Shown: in pieces, positions 31,331 through 40,272 of the stretch
Layout: each line of letters starts with the position of its first letter
Position numbering within the stretch: position 1 is the first letter of the stretch
Origin: Bacillota bacterium
GTDB lineage: Bacteria; Bacillota; Clostridia; Peptostreptococcales; Anaerovoracaceae
Direction: 5' to 3'
DNA length: 48,244 nt
NCBI GenBank assembly: GCA_019420525.1
Contig: JAHZHA010000018.1
Span: forward strand, 1-48,244
Program-made: the position numbers and the translations under genes
The notes under the pieces: generated by a model
The model's database searches: none
The model's input: only the letters and a program-made list of their open reading frames with translations
Told to the model about the DNA's origin: nothing

Positions 31331-31531
31331 TTATTCCATATTGAACTTTTTCTTGAACTTTTCCACACGGCCGCCGCGGTTGATAAACTTCTGCTGACCT
31401 GTGAAGAACGGATGGCATGCAGAGCATACATCCAGTCTCATTTCTTCTTTTACGGACATCGTCTCAAAAGAGTTGCCGCATGCGCAAGTTACCTTGCAGA
31501 CTTTGTAATCAGGATGGATTCCTTCTCTCAT
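31331..31531 (-). CDS. rpmE: 50S ribosomal protein L31, zinc type
   Basis: The 66-residue L31 starts MREGIHPDYKVCKVTCACGN at an ATG behind AAGAGGTGAAAAAG; an in-frame upstream extension has no such site. Cys16, Cys18, Cys36 and Cys39 form the zinc ribbon of the C-plus form. It ends GGRVEKFKKKFNME. Free-standing gene with its own terminator. Confidence 0.97.
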   Translation of the reverse strand: MREGIHPDYKVCKVTCACGNSFETMSVKEEMRLDVCSACHPFFTGQQKFINRGGRVEKFKKKFNME

Positions 31532-31732
31532 CTTTTTCACCTCTTTTCGCGTGGAGTATATGTTAACTTCACGTTTCTCTGTTTTATGTTTTGACATGCG
31601 CCGCTGTGATGTTCACAACGATAGCTTTAACAGCATATCACACTGGAACGCAAAGAGCAAGTATTTTTCTTCGTATTTTAAAATTATCCCGCTCTTCCGC
31701 CTGTATATCCGCCGGCATCATCTTCCGGGCCG

Positions 31733-32611
31733 TCATTTCAGCTTCCGGCAGCTGACGACGCGCTGAAGCCCTGCCAGATCCCGGGTAACTTCGATCTCAC
31801 CGTAATATCCGGCATCGCGGAGAAGGGATGTGACAGCTTCCGCCTGATCGGAACCGATCTCAAGAAGCATCAGACCGTCTTTTTTCAGACTTTCCGCCGC
31901 TTCCTCTGCGATACGCCGGTAAAAATCCAGACCATCGGCTCCTCCGTCGAGAGCCGTCAAAGGCTCATGGTCTTTCACCTCTGTCTGCAGCGTGCCTATA
32001 ACCTCTGTCGGTATGTACGGCGGATTGGAGAGGATCATATCGAAAGTGTCTTTCATGTGAATTTTCTTTTTTCTCTTCGTCACATAAAAGAGATCGGATT
32101 CCAGAAACTCGATTCTTCCTCCCAGACCGTTCTTCTCCGCATTTCTTCTCGCCACTTCCAGAGCCTCCGGACTGATGTCGCAGGCTGTCACTTTCGCTTT
32201 CGGCAGAAAGTGGGCCATGGACACGGCGATGGCTCCGCTGCCGCAGCACATATCGAGAACCGACAGCGATTTTTTCTTCTCAGCAGCCCGGCTGACAGCC
32301 AGTTCCACCAGAGTCTCCGTATCCTGCCGCGGGATCAGCACGGAAGGATTCACCTCAAAGCTGAGTCCCATAAACTCCTGACTTCCGAGAATATATTGCA
32401 GCGGTTCTCCTTCCGCCCTCCGGTCGATGAGACGGAAATACGCTTCCGCTCTGTATTCATCTGTAGGGTCATATCTGTGGACGTAGAGAAACGTTCTGTC
32501 GGCATTTTCCATATGCAACAGAAGCGTTTCCGCATCCCGCTTTCCGTCAGATATATCAGCTTCTTCCAGACGTCTTATTCCGATTTCCAGCACATGTCCG
32601 AATGTTATCAT
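31733..32611 (-). CDS. prmC: release factor glutamine methyltransferase PrmC
   Basis: The 292-residue SAM-dependent enzyme methylates the GGQ glutamine of RF1 and RF2. An N-terminal helical substrate-binding domain carries EPLQYILGSQEFMGLSFEV. The SAM fold has VLDMCCGSGAIAVSMA, then the catalytic LSNPPYIPTEV. Its ATG overlaps the stop of the DUF1385 gene by 3 bases (ATGA), so translation is coupled. It is read with rho and DUF1385. Confidence 0.95.
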   Translation of the reverse strand: MITFGHVLEIGIRRLEEADISDGKRDAETLLLHMENADRTFLYVHRYDPTDEYRAEAYFRLIDRRAEGEPLQYILGSQEFMGLSFEVNPSVLIPRQDTETLVELAVSRAAEKKKSLSVLDMCCGSGAIAVSMAHFLPKAKVTACDISPEALEVARRNAEKNGLGGRIEFLESDLFYVTKRKKKIHMKDTFDMILSNPPYIPTEVIGTLQTEVKDHEPLTALDGGADGLDFYRRIAEEAAESLKKDGLMLLEIGSDQAEAVTSLLRDAGYYGEIEVTRDLAGLQRVVSCRKLK

Positions 32612-33846
32612 TTCTGAAACTCTCCAACCTTCTTTTCCTCATCCTCGTCTGCTTCCTGCGGGTCCGGCCGTTCCAGCTCTCTTAAAAGCTCTTCAAAGGC
32701 CGCCGTCTCACGCAGCTCTTCCGCTTCTTCTGTCACTTCAGCTTCCGCCGTTCTTTCAGCCTCTTTTTTCCGGCGCTCTCCGACAGACGACTGTCTTCCT
32801 TCGGGACTGATGTCACCGTCCGCTATTTCCTGCGCTTCTTTCCAGCGTTCCCTGTCGATCAGATTTCCTTTACCGTCGGTATCGAAAATCCGCGACTGAG
32901 GCGGCTCAGAGCTGAGGCACACTTTGACCGCCACGATAGCCACCTCCAGCATGCTCTCGTCTGGCACCTTCGTCGTCAGCCGCTGCATCAGCAGTCCCGG
33001 AACGCTGAGAACTTTCACCACCACAGAATCACTTCTGCCTGCCCAGCGCAGAAGCTCATAGGACAGTCCCGCCACCACAGGGATCAGGAGCAGTCTCGAC
33101 AGAAGTCTTACGATTACATTCGGCCATCCCAGAAAAGAAAAGAGCAGAAGGCTGATGATAAAGACAAACATGATGAAGCTCGTTCCGCATCTCGGATGGA
33201 GCGTTTCGAACTGTGCGCAGTTTTCCGGCGTCAGTTCCAGACCATTTTCATAGCAGTGAATCGTCTGATGTTCCGCACCGTGATACTGAAAAACTCTGTG
33301 TATATCCGGCATCTTCGCTATCAGCGCCACATACACCACAAACATTGCGATCCGCAGAATCCCCTCTATGAGATTCAGGATAATCGCATTATGCGTAAAC
33401 ACTTTGCACAGTCCCACCACCCAGGTAGGCAACAGGACAAAGATTCCTACAGACACTACCAGAGCTATAATTACCGATCCGTAGAGAAGAAAATTAAAGA
33501 GAGCTTTTTCTCCGAATTTTCCGCTCAGCCACTTCTCAAATCTGCCCGGCTCTGTTTCCTCTTCCTCCTCAGCGATATCTTCTTCGAGAACTCCTGCAGA
33601 ATACATCAGCGTTTTCGTTCCCGTCACCAGAGAATCCACAAAAGCCATAACTCCTCTGAGAACAGGCCACTTCATCCATTCCTTTTTCGGAGGCAGCGGT
33701 TCTTCCTTTACATTAATGGAACCGTCCTCCCTTCTGACCGCGATAGCTGATCTGTCCGCTCCTTTCATCATAATGCCTTCCATGACGGCCTGCCCGCCCA
33801 TTTTGGTAGGATTGGCATCTTTGATAAATATCTTGCTGAAATCCAT
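32608..33846 (-). CDS. DUF1385 membrane protein
   Basis: The 412-residue protein of the DUF1385 family (a YqhQ-like membrane protein) starts GGQAVMEGIMMKG near residues 17-29, the family hallmark. HHGAEH-type metal-site pattern follows as FQYHGAEHQTIHCYE, then LHPRCGTSFIMFV. About six hydrophobic helices lie between residues 120 and 280. An acidic, lower-complexity C-terminal tail (about 345-412) is longer than in many relatives. The function is unknown. Its place between rho and prmC is the usual one in Clostridia. Confidence 0.9.
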   Translation of the reverse strand: MDFSKIFIKDANPTKMGGQAVMEGIMMKGADRSAIAVRREDGSINVKEEPLPPKKEWMKWPVLRGVMAFVDSLVTGTKTLMYSAGVLEEDIAEEEEETEPGRFEKWLSGKFGEKALFNFLLYGSVIIALVVSVGIFVLLPTWVVGLCKVFTHNAIILNLIEGILRIAMFVVYVALIAKMPDIHRVFQYHGAEHQTIHCYENGLELTPENCAQFETLHPRCGTSFIMFVFIISLLLFSFLGWPNVIVRLLSRLLLIPVVAGLSYELLRWAGRSDSVVVKVLSVPGLLMQRLTTKVPDESMLEVAIVAVKVCLSSEPPQSRIFDTDGKGNLIDRERWKEAQEIADGDISPEGRQSSVGERRKKEAERTAEAEVTEEAEELRETAAFEELLRELERPDPQEADEDEEKKVGEFQK

Positions 33847-33859
33847 TGCTCTTTACCCC

Positions 33860-35599
33860 TTAACCAAGTACCTTTGTTCTGTTTATTATATCTATAAAGT
33901 CCGCATTGTTTTTTGTATGGGCCAGATTGTCAATAATCGACTCGGTAACCTCCTGGACCCCCATATTCGCCAGCGCTCTCCGCACCTTCCAGATAGCTTC
34001 CAATTCTTCTCCGGAAAGAAGAAGATCTTCTCTCCGCGTTCCCGATTTGTTGAGATTGATAGCCGGGAAGATCCGCTTCTCCGAGAGCCTTCTGTCGAGA
34101 TGAAGTTCCATGTTTCCCGTACCCTTGAATTCTTCAAAAATGACGTCATCCATCCGGCTTCCCGTCTCGATCAGCGCCGTGGCCAGAATCGTAATACTTC
34201 CGCCTTCTTCCAGTTTCCTGGCCGCACCGAAAAATTTCTTCGGCTTGTGGAGCGCCCCCGGATCGATACCTCCGGAGAGCGTCTTTCCGGAGGAAGGTAC
34301 CACCATATTATATGCTCTGGCCAGGCGAGTGATACTGTCCAGCAGGATGACGACGTCCTTGCGGTGCTCCACCATCCGCTGCGCATGCGCCAAAACCATC
34401 TCTGCGACTCTCACATGATGTTCCGGCTGTTCGTCGAAAGTGGAATATATGACATCGCCTTTGATCGAACGCTGCATATCGGTCACTTCTTCCGGCCGTT
34501 CATCGATGAGAAGTACGATTACGTGCATTTCCGGATATTTTTCTTCGATGGTTGCTGCGATATTTTTCAGAAGTACCGTCTTTCCTGCTTTCGGCGGTGC
34601 CACGATAAGACCTCTCTGGCCTTTTCCGATAGGAGCCACCAGATCGATGAGCCGCATAGACAGATCGGCCGTGCCGTTTTCCAGACTGATGCGTTCATAA
34701 GGAAAAATCGGCGTCAGATCTTCAAAATTAGGACGGCGCATCGAAACGCCCGGTTCATCATCGTTTACCGTATTGACATACAGCAATGCGCCGAACCTCT
34801 CGCCTTCATTCGGTTTTCTTGAAATTCCTCTGATTTTGTCTCCGGTTTTCAGATTAAAACGCCGGATCTGCGTCGGAGATACATAGATGTCTTTATCACT
34901 TGTCAGAAAATTGTGAAATCTTAAAAAGCCGAACCCGCCTTCCGCTATGTCAAGAATTCCGTCCACAGGAGGTCTCTCTTCTGCAGAATACTGTCTCTTT
35001 TCGGTTTTTTCGGTCTTTTCGCGCGGATCACTTTTTTCACGTTGATCACCATTTCCTCCGGACGCGAAAGAATGATGACCGTCGTAATTGTTATTTTTTT
35101 CAGAATAATTGCTGTTTCGATCAGAATGGCTGCTGTTTTTATCGGAGTAACTGTTGTTTCTTTCGGAATAACTGTGAGGATAAGATGAACTGTACTGATA
35201 ACGCGGTTTATGCTGGTGAAAATCGATATCTTCTTTTTTTTCCAAATCCGGATGATTTTTTTCCATTCCTTCGTCAGAAGTATTTATTCCGCTTTCCGTA
35301 TGATCGCTGCGGCTCATCGTTTTCACAACGCTTTCTTCAGCGGATTCTTCTATTTTCTTTTCTTTCTCCGGCGCTTCGGTATCCCGCCGTTCCGATATCG
35401 TTCCTCCGGACTTTTCATCCGGTCGGGATAAAATCTTTTCTTCTGCGTCGGGAACTTCCGAAATCAGCCGGGCGATCAACTCGGTCTTCAGTTCCGGTTT
35501 CCTCATACTCTCCGGATCTTTGATACCGAACTCCAGAGCGAGTTCACGCAATTGATCAACTTTCATAGACTTTATGTCATTTGCGTCTATATTCGTCAT
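33860..35599 (-). CDS. rho: transcription termination factor Rho with Asn/Ser-rich insertion
   Basis: The 579-residue hexameric RNA helicase ends transcription. It has an N-terminal Rho_N helix bundle (DQLRELALEFGIKDPESMRK), a long low-complexity insertion (about 60-210), the RNA-binding cold-shock-like domain (GILDIAEGGFGFLR), and the ATPase core with Walker A APPKAGKTVLL and VILLDSITRLARAYN. Within the insertion four tandem heptads (residues 143-170) read S-Y-S-E/D-R/K-N-N/S. A large Asn-rich insertion is known in clostridial Rho, where one was shown to be prion-forming. The start is uncertain: ATG 35599 has GGGGGGA upstream, and an earlier in-frame start also exists. Confidence 0.93.
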   Translation of the reverse strand: MTNIDANDIKSMKVDQLRELALEFGIKDPESMRKPELKTELIARLISEVPDAEEKILSRPDEKSGGTISERRDTEAPEKEKKIEESAEESVVKTMSRSDHTESGINTSDEGMEKNHPDLEKKEDIDFHQHKPRYQYSSSYPHSYSERNNSYSDKNSSHSDRNSNYSEKNNNYDGHHSFASGGNGDQREKSDPREKTEKTEKRQYSAEERPPVDGILDIAEGGFGFLRFHNFLTSDKDIYVSPTQIRRFNLKTGDKIRGISRKPNEGERFGALLYVNTVNDDEPGVSMRRPNFEDLTPIFPYERISLENGTADLSMRLIDLVAPIGKGQRGLIVAPPKAGKTVLLKNIAATIEEKYPEMHVIVLLIDERPEEVTDMQRSIKGDVIYSTFDEQPEHHVRVAEMVLAHAQRMVEHRKDVVILLDSITRLARAYNMVVPSSGKTLSGGIDPGALHKPKKFFGAARKLEEGGSITILATALIETGSRMDDVIFEEFKGTGNMELHLDRRLSEKRIFPAINLNKSGTRREDLLLSGEELEAIWKVRRALANMGVQEVTESIIDNLAHTKNNADFIDIINRTKVLG

Positions 35600-35680
35600 A
35601 TTAAATAAATTCCCCCCATGGTACAACATGCGGATCCGCACCGAATAATCAGGTCAGATCCGCACGTTCCAGTCATTCTG

Positions 35681-36682
35681 TTATTTTACTTTTGCATACG
35701 CCGGTTTCTGATTCATATCGTGAACTGCTTCGATAAAGCGTACAGTGCCCGTCGCACTTCTCATCACAACGGTATGTGTCTTGATCTTATTGTTCGGAAG
35801 GAATCTTACTCCCCGAAGCATATCACCATCGCTGACACCGGTAGCGATGAAGAGAACGTCGTGACCGGCTGCCAGATCGTCTGTCGTCATGACTTTATAG
35901 TAGGATGGATCTGTCTGAGCCTTTTTGATTTCTTCCGATGTATGCGCCACAAGTCTTCCCTGAATTTCACCGCCCAAGCATTTCAGCGCTGCAGCCGCCA
36001 GTACGCCTTCCGGACATCCTCCGATGCCTACCAGTACGTCGACGCCGCTGTCTTCAAAACATGTCGCGATCGCTGCGCCCACGTCTCCGTCTGTAAACAG
36101 TTTAATACGGCAACCCAGCTGGCGACACTGTGCCATGATATCCTTATGGCGATCTCTTTCCAGAATCGTCACCGTAAGGTCTTCGATTTTTTTATCCAGC
36201 GCTTTTGCAATATTTACCAGGTTTTCTTTCAGCGGTTTTTCCAGATCGACAGCTCCTTTTGCCTTCGGTCCTACCGCTATTTTTTCCATATAGAAATTTT
36301 TTGTGTTATACAGACATCCTCTCGGAGCGATGGCGATGACTGCAATCGCATTGGACAGTCCCTTTGCTGTGGAAGTCGTTCCGTCCAACGGGTCGACTGC
36401 AATATCAACTTTCGTCGCATCCATGCCGCCCATACCGATTTCTTCACCGATATACAGCATCGGAGCCTCATCTTTTTCCCCTTCGCCGATGACGACTACA
36501 CCATCGATATTTACCGTATCGAACATATTTCTCATACCCGTTACCGCAGCCTGATCGGCAGCATTTTTATCTCCTCTGCCCATCCATTTTGCGGAAGCGA
36601 TGGCTGCCGTCTCGGTTACACGCGCCAGTTCCAGTCCCAGATCTCTGTCCATTACTTTTGTTTCTTTATTTTCCGTAGTCAT
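35681..36682 (-). CDS. glpX: fructose-1,6-bisphosphatase class II
   Basis: The 333-residue GlpX-type phosphatase of gluconeogenesis has GEGEKDEAPMLYIGE, the metal-site VDPLDGTTSTAKG, KLFTDGDVGAAIAT and GIGGCPEGVLAAAALK. It hydrolyses fructose 1,6-bisphosphate (some members also sedoheptulose bisphosphate). It lies between the LCP gene and rho on the same strand, 33 bases after the LCP stop. Normal length. Confidence 0.96.
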   Translation of the reverse strand: MTTENKETKVMDRDLGLELARVTETAAIASAKWMGRGDKNAADQAAVTGMRNMFDTVNIDGVVVIGEGEKDEAPMLYIGEEIGMGGMDATKVDIAVDPLDGTTSTAKGLSNAIAVIAIAPRGCLYNTKNFYMEKIAVGPKAKGAVDLEKPLKENLVNIAKALDKKIEDLTVTILERDRHKDIMAQCRQLGCRIKLFTDGDVGAAIATCFEDSGVDVLVGIGGCPEGVLAAAALKCLGGEIQGRLVAHTSEEIKKAQTDPSYYKVMTTDDLAAGHDVLFIATGVSDGDMLRGVRFLPNNKIKTHTVVMRSATGTVRFIEAVHDMNQKPAYAKVK

Positions 36683-36715
36683 CTGAATCTCTCCTTTTGG
36701 TCATTCTGTCTGTTT

Positions 36716-37684
36716 CTATTCACTTTTGCTGTCGTCAGAAGCGGAATCCCCGCCATCTTCTGTCTTCACCTGATAAATATCCCGCAGCATCTCTTCTGTG
36801 GCCGTTTCATCCTGGATGTAATAGGAAGTTCCACCGATATACTGGCCTTCTCCCGGCAGCGTATATGTCGTAATATCGCCGCTTTCCAGTCCCATCGCTT
36901 TCAGCGCATATTTGGAAGCCGCGCCCAGAGTGATGTCCGATTTTACATTTGAAGTGATGAGTTTCGCAGAATCCACGATTCCATGATCGATACACTGTTT
37001 AAACAGGGATTCCATAAATACCTGCTGTGCCTCAATTCTGCCGATATCGCCGTTGCTGTAGCCTTTCCGGAATCTCAGATACTGCACCGCATGCTCACCG
37101 TCCAGAGTCTGAACACCTGCAGGAATGCTGATGTGGAGCGGCGGATCATCATACGGATCGTCATATTTCATGGCTTTCGGCACATCCACCGTCACTCCGC
37201 CTACACCGTCTACGATTGTTTCCACCGCATCATAATCTATGATCGCATAATAATTGATCGGAATACCCATGAGAACATCGCTGACTGCGTTGGCTGTGGA
37301 AATCAGACCTTCCTTGCTGGCATAGGCCGCATTTATCTTTTTCTGTCCCGGTGACGTATAACCTTCTCTCTCATAATACGTATCTCGCGGCACAGAAATC
37401 AGATCGACTTTATTTTCATCCATATCCCAGCTCACCAGCATCAATACGTCAGAAAGACCGTCATTTATTCCCAGCGCCAGCAGATTTACCCGTTTTGCGT
37501 CAGCAAAGGCTTCAAAAAACGGACTGTTCGGATCCACCAGCACATCAATCTCATCTTCAATACCTCCGCTGATTCCGGAATTATCGAAAATCTGAATATT
37601 TGATATGAGCTTGATCACCGGTATGAGAATCAGCGTAAACAGAACCAAACAAATCAGAAATACTTTTACAAAACTTTTAGCCAT
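36716..37684 (-). CDS. LCP-family (LytR-CpsA-Psr) protein
   Basis: The 322-residue protein has a single N-terminal membrane anchor (about 5-28) and an outside LCP domain: LGINDGLSDVLMLVSWD, ISVPRDTYYE, the conserved arginines in HAVQYLRFRKGYSNGDIGRIEAQQ without further break, and VDVPKAMKYDD. These enzymes attach teichoic acid or polysaccharide chains to peptidoglycan. It may act on the glycopolymer of this organism, perhaps the one acetylated by the MBOAT/DHHW pair (speculative). The acidic tail ends SDDSKSE. Confidence 0.93.
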   Translation of the reverse strand: MAKSFVKVFLICLVLFTLILIPVIKLISNIQIFDNSGISGGIEDEIDVLVDPNSPFFEAFADAKRVNLLALGINDGLSDVLMLVSWDMDENKVDLISVPRDTYYEREGYTSPGQKKINAAYASKEGLISTANAVSDVLMGIPINYYAIIDYDAVETIVDGVGGVTVDVPKAMKYDDPYDDPPLHISIPAGVQTLDGEHAVQYLRFRKGYSNGDIGRIEAQQVFMESLFKQCIDHGIVDSAKLITSNVKSDITLGAASKYALKAMGLESGDITTYTLPGEGQYIGGTSYYIQDETATEEMLRDIYQVKTEDGGDSASDDSKSE

Positions 37685-37825
37685 CTCTATTTCCTGTCGT
37701 TTTCCCTTCTACTGAAAGATAAATATGGTTAACATACCTAACTTTTACTACTGCATTGACTATTCTTTCCCTTTTATCTCGATACCTAATCATATACTTA
37801 TTTTTGGAACAGCGCAACAAAAAAA

Positions 37826-37848
37826 ACGGCCGGACAGGCCGGCCGCGC
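37826..37848 (-). terminator. terminator after hbd
   Basis: The GC-rich stem CGGCCGG / CCGGCCG is followed by an eight-T run on the minus strand, just past the hbd stop. Confidence 0.85.
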
Positions 37849-37861
37849 AATTCTTCAGAAA

Positions 37862-38704
37862 TTATTTATATTTGTAAAATCCTTCTCCCGTCTTCTGTCC
37901 GAGCTTTCCGGCTCTTACCATCTTTCTCAGGAGAGTGCTGGCTCTGTACTTCGATTCTCTGAACTCTTCATATAATACATCCATAATGGACAGGCAGATA
38001 TCCAGGCCCACCAGATCTGCCAGCGCGAGAGGACCCATCGGATGATTTGCTCCCAGCTTCATCGCCTCATCGATATCTTCAGCCTTTGCCAGACCCTCTT
38101 CGAGAACGAGAACTGCTTCATTGATCATTGGCACCAACATTCTGTTCACCACGAAGCCCGGTGCTTCTGTAACGATAATCGGTTTTTTCTGAAGCTTTTT
38201 TGCCATATCGACAGCGAAATCGATAGTCTCTTGAGAAGTATTGTATCCCGGAATCATCTCTACCAGTTTCATCACCGGTGCAGGGTTAAAGAAATGCATA
38301 CCGATGACTTTATCATCCCTCTTGGTTACGGAAGCGATTTCTGTAACAGAGAGGGATGATGTGTTTGTCGCCAGAATCACTTCCGGTCTGCACATCTCAT
38401 CCAGCTGACGGAACAGTTCTTTCTTTGTTCCCATATTTTCGGAAGCCGCTTCGATAACGAAGTCCGCATCCTTCAACAGCTCAATATCGGTAGAGCCGGC
38501 TATTCTCGCCATGCTGGCATCCCGCTCTTCCGGAGTGAGCCATCCGTTGGATATCATAAATTCATAATTTGCAAGTACCTTATTATATGCTGTATCTACC
38601 GATTCCTGTCTTCTCGCACGGTAAACCACATCGAAACCGTGCTGTGCGCAGATCTGAATCAGTCCCATTCCCATCGTCGATGCGCCTAAAATACCGATTT
38701 TCAT
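37862..38704 (-). CDS. hbd: 3-hydroxybutyryl-CoA dehydrogenase
   Basis: The 280-residue dehydrogenase links acetoacetyl-CoA and 3-hydroxybutyryl-CoA in butyrate-type metabolism. The catalytic His region GMHFFNPAPVMKLVE, NTSSLSVTEIA and the C-terminal ANHPMGPLALADLVGLD are all present. The Rossmann loop reads LGASTMGMG, with serine where the usual GAGTMG has its middle glycine. Normal length. It is 17 bases after the crotonase gene in a two-gene operon, with no thiolase or butyryl-CoA dehydrogenase in the window. Confidence 0.93.
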   Translation of the reverse strand: MKIGILGASTMGMGLIQICAQHGFDVVYRARRQESVDTAYNKVLANYEFMISNGWLTPEERDASMARIAGSTDIELLKDADFVIEAASENMGTKKELFRQLDEMCRPEVILATNTSSLSVTEIASVTKRDDKVIGMHFFNPAPVMKLVEMIPGYNTSQETIDFAVDMAKKLQKKPIIVTEAPGFVVNRMLVPMINEAVLVLEEGLAKAEDIDEAMKLGANHPMGPLALADLVGLDICLSIMDVLYEEFRESKYRASTLLRKMVRAGKLGQKTGEGFYKYK

Positions 38705-38721
38705 AAAATAACCTCCTTCGA

Positions 38722-39495
38722 CTACCTGCCCTTAAATTCCGGCTTTCTGCGTTCTAAAAATGCTTTCATACCTTCTTTCTGATCCTGAGTGGCGAAGCAC
38801 ATTCCGAACAGATCCGCTTCGATGAGAATACCTGTTTCGATATCCGTTTCAAGGCCTCTTTTTATAGCCGAATTAGCCCACTTCACCGCCAGCGGAGCAT
38901 TGGAGGCAATTTTCGATGCGAGAGCCATCGTCTCCTCCATCAATTTTTCTGCAGGAACGGTACGGTTCGTCAGTCCTATCTTTTCCGCCGCAGCCGCATC
39001 GATATTCGAAGCAGAAAGAATAATCTCCGCTGCTTTCGCTTTTCCTACGACAGCTGCCAGACGCTGTGTTCCCGAAAATCCCGGCGTGATGCCCAGACCT
39101 ACTTCCGGCTGGCCAAAGACAGCATATTCGGAAGCAATCCTCATATCACATGCCATCGCCAGTTCACAACCTCCTCCCAAAGCAAAGCCGTTGACCGCCG
39201 CAATCGTCGGTTTTTCCGCCCGCTCGATCTTTCGGAAAAGAATCTGCCCCCGCCGGCCGAAAGCCCGGCCCTCTTCCATGCCGAGATCTGCCATCTCTCC
39301 GATATCCGCTCCGGCCACAAATGCACGGCCGGCGCCTGTAAAAACGATAACCCGTACGGAATCGTCATTCAGAACATCATCGACTGCCTCATCCAGAGCT
39401 CCGAGAACCTCGGAGTTCAGTGCGTTAAGCGCCTCCGGGCGATTGACAGTGACGACGGCGACAGCATCTTTTTTCTCGACTAAAACGTAAGGCAT
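38722..39495 (-). CDS. enoyl-CoA hydratase / crotonase
   Basis: The 257-residue crotonase has the oxyanion-hole loops GAGRAFVAGADIGEMADL and GFALGGGCELAMACD, and the catalytic glutamates in PEVGLGITPGFSGTQRL. Both glutamates of the hydratase are present, so hydration of crotonyl-CoA to 3-hydroxybutyryl-CoA is likely. This fits the hbd gene just downstream. GGGAAAGGAG stands before the ATG. Confidence 0.93.
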   Translation of the reverse strand: MPYVLVEKKDAVAVVTVNRPEALNALNSEVLGALDEAVDDVLNDDSVRVIVFTGAGRAFVAGADIGEMADLGMEEGRAFGRRGQILFRKIERAEKPTIAAVNGFALGGGCELAMACDMRIASEYAVFGQPEVGLGITPGFSGTQRLAAVVGKAKAAEIILSASNIDAAAAEKIGLTNRTVPAEKLMEETMALASKIASNAPLAVKWANSAIKRGLETDIETGILIEADLFGMCFATQDQKEGMKAFLERRKPEFKGR

Positions 39496-39576
39496 AACCT
39501 TTTTTCTCCTTTCCCCGTCCGTGCTGCAGCTGCGGGATCATGCCCGCAGACCGGTCTGCTTTCTATCACTCCTCAG

Positions 39577-39627
39577 TGAGCAATATTATGCTCAATTTAT
39601 TATATCTATAACAAGTATTATTTTCAA
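39577..39627 (-). promoter_or_regulatory. promoter of crotonase-hbd with operator at the start site
   Basis: TTGAAA (39622-39627) and TATAAT (39599-39604) are 17 bases apart on the minus strand. A TGAGCA / TGCTCA dyad (39577-39582 and 39589-39594) covers the transcription start. In the leader a 14-bp perfect palindrome GCAGACCGGTCTGC and a GCGGG / CCCGC hairpin follow. Confidence 0.65.
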
Positions 39628-39692
39628 GAAAATCGGTCATGTATAAAGTATGTAAGATGTTTCTATACAAATGCACAAAACGGTCGTTCCGC

Positions 39693-39890
39693 TCACGCGG
39701 AATAGAGATCCGCTACGTCGCATTTGATCATCTCAGCCACGCGACAGGCCGCCGCTCTGTCCCTGGGCAGACAGTCACCGTCCTCCCACGCTTTCAGCGT
39801 ATCCAGAGGTACGAACGTCTTGTTCGCGATATCTTTCAGTGTGATACCGTATCTTCTCCTGCATTCTCTCATCTTCAGATTCATTTTCAT
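39693..39890 (-). CDS. small XRE-family regulator
   Basis: This 65-residue Cro/CI-type helix-turn-helix has MRECRRRYGITLKDIANKTF, VPLDTLKAWEDGDCLPRDRA and the tail MIKCDVADLYSA. No effector domain. Several starts (GTG 39893, ATG 39890, ATG 39884) lie behind AGGAGG. It is 100 bases upstream of the crotonase promoter region on the same strand. It could bind the dyad there, but no direct evidence links them. Confidence 0.8.
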   Translation of the reverse strand: MKMNLKMRECRRRYGITLKDIANKTFVPLDTLKAWEDGDCLPRDRAAACRVAEMIKCDVADLYSA

Positions 39891-40113
39891 CACTCCTCCT
39901 GTTTTTCATCTCTGCGGACAGAAAAGGCGCCAACCACTGCACCATTCTTCGTTCCGCGGTTTCAGCTTTTTTTCTGTAATTTTATCTTAAAGCCTGTCCC
40001 TCTCTGCGTACAGCGCCATTCCTCCGCCAATATCTGTTATGCTTTTACAAGATTCGACAAAATAACTACAATATATTGATATTTTTATTAATATAGCTTC
40101 TTGTATTTTACAA
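39891..40113 (-). promoter_or_regulatory. promoter and long leader of the XRE gene
   Basis: TTGTAA (40108-40113) and TAATAA (40085-40090) are spaced by 17 bases on the minus strand, leaving a leader of about 185 bases. In it GGACAG (near 40006) can pair with CTGTCC (near 39914). I recognise no known riboswitch. No other gene is visible up to the GC-rich hairpin at 40170. Confidence 0.4.
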
Positions 40114-40169
40114 TATATATGTTTTTTAGTAATTTCATCTGATAAACTCCCCAAAAAACAAGAAAAGAC

Positions 40170-40221
40170 GCGCGCAGCGTATCTTTTTTCGTGAAATTTT
40201 CACTTGAGATACGCTGCGCGC
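40170..40221 (-). terminator. long GC-rich hairpin after the SLH gene
   Basis: A perfect 15-bp stem GCGCGCAGCGTATCT / AGATACGCTGCGCGC encloses a loop that itself holds the dyad GTGAAA / TTTCAC. The minus strand continues TCTTTTCTTGTTTTTT, so it is a strong terminator for the SLH gene 50 bases upstream. Confidence 0.8.
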
Positions 40222-40272
40222 GCCGTCACAGCCATATTGATTCTGTCATTCTGCCCAAATGAGATTTTTCTG

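Noticed and set aside
35618..36952. Plus-strand open frame of 444 codons
   Set aside because: It is rich in Cys, His, Phe and Arg and lies antisense to glpX and the LCP gene; a shadow.
39894..40080. T-box-like string GTGGTTGGCGCC in the XRE leader
   Set aside because: It does not match the conserved T-box core and there is no terminator stem after it.
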